DNA of 64,000 nt from Vibrio sp. 16 (GTDB lineage Bacteria; Pseudomonadota; Gammaproteobacteria; Enterobacterales; Vibrionaceae). Positions 18,699-27,519 of the stretch are shown piece by piece. The notes below the pieces were generated by a model. That model did no database searches. It saw only the letters and a program-made list of their open reading frames with translations, and had not been told where the DNA came from. Position 1 is the stretch's first letter. Each line of letters opens with the position of its first letter. Where the stretch lies: assembly GCF_963681195.1 (NCBI RefSeq), contig NZ_OY808998.1, positions 124,001 through 188,000 on the forward strand, written 5' to 3'. Position numbers and translations under genes: made by a program.

Positions 18699-20006
18699 TC
18701 AACGCTCATCAATCGAGCGAGCGCGCTGACGCGGGAAACTGAGAGAGAAACACGCACCATTCAAGTAACTGTCGGCCACGGAAACTCTCGCACCATGATG
18801 ATCACAAACTTGTTTCACGATTGCTAAACCAAGGCCGTGTCCAGTTTTGCCTTTATTTCGTGCGGCATTCGCGCTGTAAAATGGATCGAATAGATACGGC
18901 CAGTGCTCAGAGCCTACACCTTTTCCATCATCATGAATTTCAATTACAACGTCTTCATCGCTTGACCATACTTCAATCACAATTTTGGTTCGTGCGAACT
19001 TGAAGGCATTGCGCACAATATTGTCCACTGCACGATTAAAAAGCTTCAAATCAACATTTAGCCCTACAGGAATCGCAGAAACAACGTGGACCAATTCCAA
19101 ACGCGTTTCCTTTCGCCAAAATTCACATCGCTCTTGCAGCCACTCATTAATATTGATCGACTGCAACTGCAACTCTGACCCGCCGCGCTCTAATCTGGCG
19201 TAATAAAGCAGCTCATCCACCATATCTTCCATCTCTTCGGTATCGGCAATAATGCGCGCGACCGCTTTACTTTGAGCCGCTGGCAGCTCTAAATCGCTGA
19301 GGATATCGGCTTGCCACTGAATACGAAAGATGGGGGTGCGTAACTCATGGGCGACCGCGTTGGTCAGTGATTTATTACTGTTGATCAAATCACATATCTT
19401 ATCCGCCATTACGTTAAAGCTTCTATTTAACGTCCCTAGCTTGATGCTGTTATTCTCTGATGCGCGTTGATAAAGGTCACCATTCGAAAACGAGACTGTG
19501 ACCTGTTCAAGGTTATTTAGGCGACGCTTGATTCTCCAGACCAAAAACAGCCCGCTGAGTGCAAAACCCGTAATGGCAAACACCCAAATTAGTCGATTTT
19601 CGAATCGAATTTTTTGGCGTAAGAAAGAGTCCTTGTTATCGCTCAACTCATATAGAGTGCGAGTGTTACTCAAACGAAACCACAGATAGTCTTCATCATA
19701 GTAGTAACTGTTTATATTGGGGTCAGAAAATGCGTGTTGAACAAGTTGTGGCGCACTCGATAAATCGACCACTCTAAGATTTTGGCGCGTTTTATCGGCA
19801 TACGCTTGAATAATATCAAGTGTTTCCGTTTCTGTTTTGACCGATGAAATGACATCGAGCAATTGCTGATAGGCCTCTGCTTGATGATCTCTCAATATAT
19901 ATTCGTAATCAGTACTGAGCTTGTAAACGATGAAGGCATAAGAATAAATGCTAACCAAAAATATAACGGTTAGCCCAATCAAATACTCAAAATAAATGCG
20001 GCGCAT
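18699..20006 (-). CDS. RstB-like sensor histidine kinase
   Basis: Inner-membrane kinase of 435 residues. A first transmembrane helix (about 8-29), a periplasmic sensor of about 110 residues, a second helix (about 137-157), a HAMP linker, the HisKA domain with phospho-accepting H220 in AHELRTP, and a HATPase domain (N-box DNIVRNAFKFA, GHGLGLAIVKQ) are all visible. The dimerisation helix ending MVDELLYYARLERGG resembles RstB/CpxA-type kinases. Its partner regulator is 22 bases upstream in the same operon. The signal sensed is unknown. No strong ribosome site precedes its ATG, so translation may be coupled to the regulator. Confidence 0.9.
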   Translation of the reverse strand: MRRIYFEYLIGLTVIFLVSIYSYAFIVYKLSTDYEYILRDHQAEAYQQLLDVISSVKTETETLDIIQAYADKTRQNLRVVDLSSAPQLVQHAFSDPNINSYYYDEDYLWFRLSNTRTLYELSDNKDSFLRQKIRFENRLIWVFAITGFALSGLFLVWRIKRRLNNLEQVTVSFSNGDLYQRASENNSIKLGTLNRSFNVMADKICDLINSNKSLTNAVAHELRTPIFRIQWQADILSDLELPAAQSKAVARIIADTEEMEDMVDELLYYARLERGGSELQLQSININEWLQERCEFWRKETRLELVHVVSAIPVGLNVDLKLFNRAVDNIVRNAFKFARTKIVIEVWSSDEDVVIEIHDDGKGVGSEHWPYLFDPFYSANAARNKGKTGHGLGLAIVKQVCDHHGARVSVADSYLNGACFSLSFPRQRARSIDER

Positions 20007-20028
20007 ATCGACGGCTTTTGGTTAGTGA

Positions 20029-20730
20029 TTACCAGCGCTCAGGGACAAATAAATAACCTTTGCCTCTAACGGTGATGATTTTTTTCGGAGGAATGGTGTT
20101 GTCGTTGAGCTTTTTTCGAAGAACAACGATTTTGTTGTCGATGAACCGATCGATGCCGTCATAATCGACCCCACGTAATTGTTGAGTGAGATAATTTCGT
20201 GATAGCACCTGCTCAGGCGACGACGCAAGTAACCACAGCAATTCAAACTCACTTTCGGCAATCGCGATGTCTTTACCGTTGAGAACGCATCCTTTGGTTA
20301 ACTTGTTGAGCGTTAACTTACCAAAACTCAATTCATTGCTCGCGTCTGAGTTTGCTTCAGATTCCGCGACTCTGCGAAGCAGCACTCGGATCCGTGCAAG
20401 CAGCACACGCGGCTTAACAGGCTTACTGATAAAGTCGTCTGCACCTGTCTCTAAGGCGGCGACGTGGTCAAAGTCATCGTCACTCGCGGTCAACATTAAG
20501 ATCTTACCGGAGAACTTGTTTCTCAATTGACGACAGATAGTCAGGCCATCGACCTCTGGCAACATAAGGTCAAGCAAAACAATGTCAGGCTGAATTGATA
20601 AGATTTGCTCAGCGGCAGATGTCCCTTCAGAGATGGTCACTACATCAAATGATTGACTCTCAAAATACTCCTGCAACATCTCACTCAAAATTGGGTCATC
20701 TTCAACGATCACGAGGGTTGGGTTTGTCAT
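20029..20730 (-). CDS. OmpR/PhoB-family response regulator (RstA-like)
   Basis: A 233-residue regulator. The REC domain has acidic residues E10/D11/D12, phospho-acceptor D54 in IVLLDLMLPEVDGL, Thr in LTAS and Lys in SKPVKP. A C-terminal OmpR-type winged helix (about 135-230, ending TVRGKGYLFVPERW) binds DNA. AAGGAA precedes the ATG. It forms a two-gene operon with the kinase at 18699. Its targets are not shown by the sequence; the next upstream gene is the convergently placed metalloprotease end, not a divergent target. Confidence 0.92.
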   Translation of the reverse strand: MTNPTLVIVEDDPILSEMLQEYFESQSFDVVTISEGTSAAEQILSIQPDIVLLDLMLPEVDGLTICRQLRNKFSGKILMLTASDDDFDHVAALETGADDFISKPVKPRVLLARIRVLLRRVAESEANSDASNELSFGKLTLNKLTKGCVLNGKDIAIAESEFELLWLLASSPEQVLSRNYLTQQLRGVDYDGIDRFIDNKIVVLRKKLNDNTIPPKKIITVRGKGYLFVPERW

Positions 20731-20900
20731 AGTTCCTTCTTACTCACAAACTTTTATCGCTTTAGCTTTTTATCCGTGTCGTGCTTGTTCGCTCTACAAA
20801 TAAAAATCCATTATGTAACTGATAGTCATATTGGTATATCACATAATTTATGGGAGATGCAGCTTAAAATCGCTCTAAAGGATTAATTTTCTGAAAGAAA

Positions 20901-20930
20901 AAACCGGCGACCTAAATAGGTCGCCGGTTT
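20901..20930 (-). terminator. Strong terminator of the metalloprotease operon
   Basis: A perfect 13-bp inverted repeat (AAACCGGCGACCT with its complement, loop of four) lies 14 bases after the metalloprotease stop. On the minus strand it is followed by TTTTTTCTTTC. It separates the peptide-uptake operon from the RstAB-like operon promoter. Confidence 0.92.
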
Positions 20931-20943
20931 GAGTTATGACGCT

Positions 20944-23900
20944 TTAGTCATCATAGATTGGGAACTGTTCGAATGCTCGACGATACATCGCGTATTCATT
21001 GGTGCTCCACAGTCTTAACAGCTCAGGGTCGTAATCATAAACATCCTTCTTCTCAGCAAAGCGCGGAACAAGATTATTCTCAACAACTTGATTACCAAAC
21101 ACCTGTGCGATGTTAAAGATACGCTCGTGATCTTCTTCTTCGAACTTACCAATCGCGCTGTTCTGAACCGTTTCTAGGCGAGATTGAAGGTTACATTTAC
21201 GCTGTAAGCGCTGCTCTTCTGTCTCTCCGTCTACTTTAAAGCGCAGACATTCAGTGCCATTTTCTTCGTATTTGACGAACTGTTTGTCATACATAGTCCA
21301 ACGAGCAAATCCAGTCGTATCTCTTAGCGCGACAAGCGCATCTTTATCACCGATAGCAATAATTCGAGCTTCATTTCTATCACGAGTTTCCCTAAACACA
21401 GAGAGTGCATTTCTCACTGGGTACGGCAAGTTATTAAGCTGCTCTAGCTGTGGTTTCTGTTCTTCAAGGTATAGCGCTCGAGACGCCATCGCTCTTGCAA
21501 GAGTGTTGCGAGACGAGATGGAGTAACGCGTCCCCTTCCACGTGAAGTTAATGCCATCTTCATCGCTATAGCTACTGTTCGCGTAGTTAACATGAATAGC
21601 ATCACGCAAACCTTTGGAAGAGTCACTCAGACCATATTCTCTCGCTCGGCTGAACTTATTCAAGTTCTCTAACAGTGCGCTAAAGTAAGGTACACGAGTG
21701 TCTTGGTATTCACCTTCAGTCCAATAAACAAAGGCTTCGTCCCCACCCAACCCAAAGTAGCGCTTCATTGGCCACAAGTATGATGGCGTCGCTTCAATGG
21801 TTTTGGTCATTGGCGGTGTATAGCGTTTCACAGTCTCTACATAGTCACCATTTTTATCAACAAAGATCGCTTGGCGCGCTTCAGGTCGCCCTGCAAGGTC
21901 TGAGAGATAGGTGTAGAGGTGAGTCACTTTATCCGACATATCAATCAGCGCTAGGCTTGAGTTTTCTGTCGAAACAAATGGCGAGTCGCGACGAACCAAC
22001 ATTTGCGCTGCAAGCAGTTTGTCTGGCCATACACCCAATAGGTCAACCGATGATGATGACGTCTGATAAGGATTGTTCGCTTTCAAACTAGACCAAATCT
22101 TTCCATCTCGCGTCTCAGAACGAACCACAACTTTGTTTCGCTGACCTTCCAGCACCTCGACAAGCTCTTCATCATAACAAGTAGACGGTACATCACGGTC
22201 TGGTGACATTGCCCCTTGATAGATTTGCCATAGCTCAGACAACGGTGCAAAGCGATAACGATTCGGCACACCTTCAACGCCACTTAGCTCTACCAGTTCA
22301 CACACTTTGTCTGGCGCTGTCAGCACTTCGATGAAGAAGTCAGCAGCCAAGTTAGCCGCATGGTAAGTGTCACAAATTGGACGAACTGCTGGAGAAAGCG
22401 TATCGAGATCGACCGGGTTTCCTCGCCAATCGACACAGTTATTGCCTGCAATTTCCTCGAAGACCAGACCATTGTTATTGGTCGTATCCGCACCTAGGTA
22501 GCGAGCAAACATATGATCGATCTCACCCACGTTCTCTACGATGTCTCGAATTTTTTGGAACTGATCCAATCGAGTAAGGAAGTAAGTGTATTGATGGTAC
22601 TGGCTGAACCATTCACGACCATTGCGACGGTTCATTGTTTCATAACTATCATGGTAGCGCTGAATACGGAACTGGGTCACTTCTTCTAAACTGGTACCTT
22701 CATCGAAGCGATCGCACATCAAGTTGGTCGTTGTGTGCTCGTCGGTACAATAACGGTAATCAACCAACGGCGAGGTTAAACCCTCTTTGTCTGCGTTTTG
22801 ACGAATGTGAGTCACAATGCCTGTTGGATACGCACGATAATCTTCTGTCATTGCCTTATCGTATTTATCCAGTGAAATCACTTTTCGCTTTTGCACACCC
22901 GTACTATCTAGGTTAGGTAGCGGTTTATTGTCTGCATCATATAAGAAGTCAGGTTCTTGAAGCTCGAGCTCACGGCCGTAAGCAAAACGCAATGCAGCTT
23001 TATCGTATTTACCGAACGTTAGCAGCTCATCAAATATCGACGCGCCGTAATCCATGATTGAGCTGTAAGCTGCTGGCTTATCGTCTGAACCACGAGCGTT
23101 GAGTTCGTCCACCGTGTAGAAATGATTCTTGTCGGTTGAACCCATAAAGTTATGACGCAGACCTAAGTTGTGCCCTAGCTCATGAATCAGAGTCGACTTA
23201 AACATGTGCTTAGAAATCGCTAAGCTCGCCATTTTCTGCTGATCTAGGTTCAACTCGTCCCAAGTTTTCATCGTTGTCTGGGCGTCATCAACAAAGAAAT
23301 CGCCCTCTTCATAATCGATGCCTTTAACCAAGCCTTTCGATTGGGTACTCAGCCACATAAAGTCTAAGCTATAAACGTTTTGTTCTGAAAAACGTTTCAG
23401 CATGTCTTGGCGTTTATAGAAAGATTGAACGGCTAAGTCTGAGTTGGTTGTGTCGAACCTAAAATCCATATCGGCTTTGGGTAAACCATCACCCAGCTTA
23501 CCTGCGGTAATGAAGCTGATTTCATCATCTGACATCGTAGGTACATCAAAAGCTGGACCTCGGTCATCAGCGATCATCTCGCTAAAGTCGTCCACTTCCG
23601 TTCTTTCTACGGGAGCATCGGTATCATCTGATCCTGTATCAACCGTGTTAGTCGCGGTCGGTTCGAGTTTCTCGATTTCTTGGCGGTTGTAACGCATTGC
23701 AAGATCGTTCCATGTATAACGACTCGCCGAGCGAATAACCCCTAGATATTGGTTAACGTGAGCATGGATGATTTCACCTGTCAGCGGGTTGGTCGCTGAA
23801 GGGCCGTAGCCGAGCAGCCCATTGTCAACTGGGTCAGCAATCAAGTTAAACACGTTGTAACGCAAGTCACCGGTTTTAACCCCTGCTTTCGACGACGGGT

Positions 23901-24894
23901 TGACGATTTTAATCGTAGGTACGCCTGTATCCTCAAGTGTCTGGTTCACTTCGCGAATGGTGTCGATCGTTAGATCAAGAAACTCTTCATTCCCTTCGTC
24001 GAAATAGCTGTCACTCAAGTAGTAATCAATCGTGTCATTGTTTGGGTTAAAACGGTTTATATAAGAGAAACGAGACCCTTGAACATTACTTTCGCCAGTG
24101 TGTGTTTTCACTTCTTTGGAGTCATTAAAGAACCCGAAGTAGGCGCTGTCTTGCCCTTGGTAGAGAACGGGCTCGTAATCATCACTGGCTAATTTGTCTA
24201 ACTTAACCAAGGAGTAGAAAAAGCGCGTTTTAAAAGATAGGTTTCTAAAGTCACCACCAAACTGGTATTGATCTTCTGCAGCCGCTGTAAACGTGCGCTC
24301 CACTTCGACGTTTATCACACCCTCTTCTGCGTTATACTCGTAGGAAATCAAACGCGGCTCTGCGCTTTCGCTAACGTTACTTGCTGTGTACCAAGCGCTC
24401 AAAGAGTCCTGAGAAAGTGTTTTAATGGCTTCATACTGCGGGACAAAGTGGGTCGCTTCTTTCCAACTTAGGCTTTCGTCTTGGTTGATTTCTTCTTTGT
24501 TAGTACATTCGCCGTAGCTGTTTTCCGCACAGCGATACTGACGAAATTCACCAGGAATTTTGAGCACAGGCGCTCGGTTAATTTCTGAGTCCCAGCGGCT
24601 TGGGTCATCGACATTTACTTTGTCGCGATCCACTTCTTCAACATAAATTCCGTTGAACTCATCAAACCTTAAGGTGACGAGTTTTGGATCACCCTGGAAG
24701 AAACCACGCTGAGTCAGAGCGTAACGTGGGGCTTCTCCGGTAGATGGCATGTACATCCATAGTGATTCAGTATCAAGAGAGCGAACGGATATCTCTTGAG
24801 AAGGTTTTTCGTACGTGTCGTATGCTCTGTCGTCAGCACCACACCCGCTTAATATCGCGGCTATGCTGGCAGCAATCAATGCGTGTTTAAACAT
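20944..24894 (-). CDS. Large lipoprotein zinc metalloprotease (metzincin-type)
   Basis: A 1316-residue exported lipoprotein. The signal peptide ends with a lipobox LSGC at residues 15-18, so it is anchored to a membrane; GADD after the Cys is compatible with outer-membrane sorting. The zinc site HELGHNLGLRH has ligands H571, H575 and H581 and catalytic E572, the extended HExxHxxGxxH of metzincins. Sequence around it (YSSIMDYGAS, about 605-615) gives the Met-turn. The flanking domains are not recognised. AGGTGA precedes the ATG. It ends the operon of permeases, binding protein, ATPases and an outer-membrane protein, suggesting it cuts external proteins into peptides for import. That role is inferred. 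Confidence 0.88.
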   Translation of the reverse strand: MFKHALIAASIAAILSGCGADDRAYDTYEKPSQEISVRSLDTESLWMYMPSTGEAPRYALTQRGFFQGDPKLVTLRFDEFNGIYVEEVDRDKVNVDDPSRWDSEINRAPVLKIPGEFRQYRCAENSYGECTNKEEINQDESLSWKEATHFVPQYEAIKTLSQDSLSAWYTASNVSESAEPRLISYEYNAEEGVINVEVERTFTAAAEDQYQFGGDFRNLSFKTRFFYSLVKLDKLASDDYEPVLYQGQDSAYFGFFNDSKEVKTHTGESNVQGSRFSYINRFNPNNDTIDYYLSDSYFDEGNEEFLDLTIDTIREVNQTLEDTGVPTIKIVNPSSKAGVKTGDLRYNVFNLIADPVDNGLLGYGPSATNPLTGEIIHAHVNQYLGVIRSASRYTWNDLAMRYNRQEIEKLEPTATNTVDTGSDDTDAPVERTEVDDFSEMIADDRGPAFDVPTMSDDEISFITAGKLGDGLPKADMDFRFDTTNSDLAVQSFYKRQDMLKRFSEQNVYSLDFMWLSTQSKGLVKGIDYEEGDFFVDDAQTTMKTWDELNLDQQKMASLAISKHMFKSTLIHELGHNLGLRHNFMGSTDKNHFYTVDELNARGSDDKPAAYSSIMDYGASIFDELLTFGKYDKAALRFAYGRELELQEPDFLYDADNKPLPNLDSTGVQKRKVISLDKYDKAMTEDYRAYPTGIVTHIRQNADKEGLTSPLVDYRYCTDEHTTTNLMCDRFDEGTSLEEVTQFRIQRYHDSYETMNRRNGREWFSQYHQYTYFLTRLDQFQKIRDIVENVGEIDHMFARYLGADTTNNNGLVFEEIAGNNCVDWRGNPVDLDTLSPAVRPICDTYHAANLAADFFIEVLTAPDKVCELVELSGVEGVPNRYRFAPLSELWQIYQGAMSPDRDVPSTCYDEELVEVLEGQRNKVVVRSETRDGKIWSSLKANNPYQTSSSSVDLLGVWPDKLLAAQMLVRRDSPFVSTENSSLALIDMSDKVTHLYTYLSDLAGRPEARQAIFVDKNGDYVETVKRYTPPMTKTIEATPSYLWPMKRYFGLGGDEAFVYWTEGEYQDTRVPYFSALLENLNKFSRAREYGLSDSSKGLRDAIHVNYANSSYSDEDGINFTWKGTRYSISSRNTLARAMASRALYLEEQKPQLEQLNNLPYPVRNALSVFRETRDRNEARIIAIGDKDALVALRDTTGFARWTMYDKQFVKYEENGTECLRFKVDGETEEQRLQRKCNLQSRLETVQNSAIGKFEEEDHERIFNIAQVFGNQVVENNLVPRFAEKKDVYDYDPELLRLWSTNEYAMYRRAFEQFPIYDD

Positions 24895-24917
24895 TTTTCA
24901 CCTGTATTATTTTTATT

Positions 24918-25754
24918 TTAAAACTGATAACTAACTAATGCGTAATAAGTTGTTTTCTTTAAGTCAATTAGATCATTGATAGGGCTAGAGCCCTTTTCAG
25001 GATCGTAATAGCTAATTCCGTTAGTCATGCCCACTGCCAATGAAATGTCTTCATTGAACTGATAGCCTATTTCTTCGCCATGCATCATGTCGGGATCAAA
25101 CGTATTTCCGTTGTAATCCCAAGATTGCCTTGGCATTAAATAGATGTTGAAGTAAAAATCTTTTGCAAATACATAATCGACTGAGAACTGGTTGCTCAAC
25201 CTATATTCAATAAGTTGATATCCACCTGCCGTCTTATATTCATGAAAGTTTTTTCTAAGCAACAATGTATTACTCAGCGACAAACCCTCTAACCACTCAT
25301 CGAAAGCCGCGCTCCAGCGTAATTTTAGTCTTGTCCCTAGTTTTAAATCATTCCTCCTTGATGTTTTTGAAGTCGGCAAAATAGCACGTACTTCTCCACT
25401 TACCGTTGAACCTTCTGTTGGATTAAACAGACCATTTCGTGCGTAGCCTATCGAGGTGTCATTCCAGAACTGGCCTTTCGTCCCATACACGTCACCATCT
25501 TGTTGATGATACCCCGAGACGACCAACTGCAAGCGTGAGTTGTCCTCAAATGCGTAGCGAATAACCCCAGTTGCAGAAGCCGAACGATTGGCGTTTGTTG
25601 CGCCATCCCTGTAACCATTGCGAGAATAGTCAGCGCTGATGTAACCAGACCATCGGCTCGACTCATCATCACTCCAACTGTCTTGCAAATCATTTGCCGA
25701 CGCGCAAAAGGGGGCCACCAGCAGCATAGCTGGTAATAAGTAGCGATTGTTCAT
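24918..25754 (-). CDS. Predicted outer-membrane beta-barrel protein
   Basis: A 278-residue exported protein with signal peptide (cleavage near ASAN, about residue 18-21) and no cytoplasmic-type domain. The rest is a run of alternating amphipathic strands rich in Tyr/aromatic ends (WSGYISADYSRNGY, FYFNIYLMPRQSW). The last residues are YYALVSYQF with a terminal Phe, the usual sorting signal for beta-barrel insertion. About 10-12 strands would fit, but I cannot count them reliably. AAGGAC precedes the ATG. It lies 23 bases from the metalloprotease and 41 from the ATPase, so it may be the porin or protease partner of this peptide-uptake locus. Confidence 0.7.
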   Translation of the reverse strand: MNNRYLLPAMLLVAPFCASANDLQDSWSDDESSRWSGYISADYSRNGYRDGATNANRSASATGVIRYAFEDNSRLQLVVSGYHQQDGDVYGTKGQFWNDTSIGYARNGLFNPTEGSTVSGEVRAILPTSKTSRRNDLKLGTRLKLRWSAAFDEWLEGLSLSNTLLLRKNFHEYKTAGGYQLIEYRLSNQFSVDYVFAKDFYFNIYLMPRQSWDYNGNTFDPDMMHGEEIGYQFNEDISLAVGMTNGISYYDPEKGSSPINDLIDLKKTTYYALVSYQF

Positions 25755-25795
25755 ATTGTCCTTCTGAAAATAAAGTTCCGTTTTAATCTAGATAT

Positions 25796-26626
25796 TTATT
25801 GATTAACCACCTTCCTTGCGCTGATATATTTCCTCTGCGATGGGTGTGTAATAGGAATGGCGTCAAGTAATTTCTTTGTATATTCACCTTTTGGAGAGGA
25901 ATATATTTCTTCTACCGTACCCATTTCTACAATTTTTCCTTTATTCATTACCGCGACTCGGTCCGAAACATGCTTAACTACCGACAAGTCATGGGAGATA
26001 AATATAATGGCTAGATTCATCTCTCCTTGAATTTTTAGTAATAAGTTTAGAATCTGAGCTTGAACGGAAACATCCAATGCAGAAACGGACTCATCACAGA
26101 TCAGTAATTTAGGTTTCAGCGCTATTGCTCGGGCAATCCCAATACGCTGACGCTGACCTCCCGAAAATTCATGCGGGTATCGGTTCACTGCTGTCTGAGG
26201 CAAACCCACTTTATCGAGTAACTCTAACACCCATTCTTTTCGCTGCTCTCGCGAACCGACCCCATGAATAATGAACGGTTCCTCCAAGATCATACCCACA
26301 GTGTGTCGCTGGTTTAGCGATTCTAGGGGATCTTGAAAAACGATTTGCATCTCTTTACGAAGTGGCCTCATGTCTTTGCATGATAAGCTCGTTATGTCCT
26401 TTCCTTCGAAAAAGATGCGCCCTTCTGTTGGCTCATATAGCTTTAGAATCGTGCGCCCAAGTGTACTCTTGCCGCACCCCGATTCTCCAACTAAACCCAG
26501 CGTTTCCCCCTGTGCAACAGAGAAAGAAACGCCATCCACCGCTTTAATCACATAGCCTTGGCGAAATAAGCCTTTTCCTGACGAGTAGTGTTGTTTGATA
26601 TTGTCAATTTTTAGAACTTCATTCAT
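25796..26626 (-). CDS. Peptide ABC transporter ATPase (OppF/DppF-type)
   Basis: A 276-residue nucleotide-binding subunit. Walker A GESGCGKST (about 46-54), signature SGGQRQRIGIARAI, and Walker B LLICDESVSAL are present; the usual Pro after Glu in Walker B is Ser here. The C-terminal oligopeptide/dipeptide domain region (SPKGEYTKKLLDAIPITHPS) marks the peptide-importer subclass. A frame opening at TTG 26632 exists, but GGAGG lies exactly six bases before the ATG at 26626, and this start is chosen. It is the second ATPase of the importer, two bases after the first. Confidence 0.92.
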   Translation of the reverse strand: MNEVLKIDNIKQHYSSGKGLFRQGYVIKAVDGVSFSVAQGETLGLVGESGCGKSTLGRTILKLYEPTEGRIFFEGKDITSLSCKDMRPLRKEMQIVFQDPLESLNQRHTVGMILEEPFIIHGVGSREQRKEWVLELLDKVGLPQTAVNRYPHEFSGGQRQRIGIARAIALKPKLLICDESVSALDVSVQAQILNLLLKIQGEMNLAIIFISHDLSVVKHVSDRVAVMNKGKIVEMGTVEEIYSSPKGEYTKKLLDAIPITHPSQRKYISARKVVNQ

Positions 26627-26628
26627 CG

Positions 26629-27519
26629 TCAACCTCCTTGGTACTCGGGGAATTGAGTCACATCAATCGGGTTGATCTGGATAGTCTGTTTCGGCTTACC
26701 ATCCAAACTTGGGACCAATGAAAGCAATCTTTGTGTGTACGGATGCTTTGGGTGATCAAACAGTTCGAAAATTTCAGCGGTTTCGACAATTCGACCATCG
26801 TACATCACCGCAACTTGATCACATATCTCGGCGACCACACCAAGATCGTGCGTAATGAAAATCATCGCCATCCCAGTCTCTTTTTGGAGCTCTCGCATTA
26901 GCTCTAGGATTGACGCTTGCACGGTTACATCAAGTGCCGTTGTGGGTTCATCACAAATTAATATGTCGGGTTTGCAAGCTAGCGCCATGGCAATCACCAC
27001 TCTTTGTCTCATCCCTCCAGACAAGTTATGCGGATACTCATTGAATCGCTGCTCAGGTAACGGAATACGCACCTTATCCAACAGACCGACTGCATAATCG
27101 ACCTTTTCTTGTTTGGTCATTTGCCCGTGGTGCAAATCAAGTACTTCGACCAGTTGCTTGCCAATCGTCTGCACAGGATTCAGTGCTGTCATCGGGTCTT
27201 GAAAGATGATTGAGATACGGTTGCCACGCATCTTGTACATTTCCGTATCTGGTACGCAGGTTAAATTCTCACCACGATACAGCACTTGACCAGCAGTCAC
27301 CTTCCCATAGGGCTTAGGTAAAAGTCCCATGATTGACATAGAGGTAACACTCTTGCCGCTACCCGATTCACCCACAAGACCAAGTGTTTCTCCGGCTTTT
27401 ACATCAAAAGAGACGCCCTTGATGATTTTTATCGCGCCGTCGTCGGTGTCGAATTCCACCTCCAGATCGCGAACTTGCAAAATCACATCTTGCTTTATTT
27501 CAGAGACTTGTTTCGACAT
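26629..27519 (-). CDS. Peptide ABC transporter ATPase (OppD/DppD-type)
   Basis: A 296-residue ATPase subunit with Walker A GESGSGKS (about 51-58), signature NLSGGMRQRVVIAMAL, Walker B ILICDEPTTAL, and the C-terminal peptide-transporter extension (FDHPKHPYTQRLLSLVPSLDG). It overlaps the binding-protein stop by one base (TAATG). With the neighbouring ATPase it supplies the two nucleotide-binding domains that are fused into a single YejF protein in the second system at 58990. Its substrates are inferred to be peptides. Confidence 0.92.
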   Translation of the reverse strand: MSKQVSEIKQDVILQVRDLEVEFDTDDGAIKIIKGVSFDVKAGETLGLVGESGSGKSVTSMSIMGLLPKPYGKVTAGQVLYRGENLTCVPDTEMYKMRGNRISIIFQDPMTALNPVQTIGKQLVEVLDLHHGQMTKQEKVDYAVGLLDKVRIPLPEQRFNEYPHNLSGGMRQRVVIAMALACKPDILICDEPTTALDVTVQASILELMRELQKETGMAMIFITHDLGVVAEICDQVAVMYDGRIVETAEIFELFDHPKHPYTQRLLSLVPSLDGKPKQTIQINPIDVTQFPEYQGG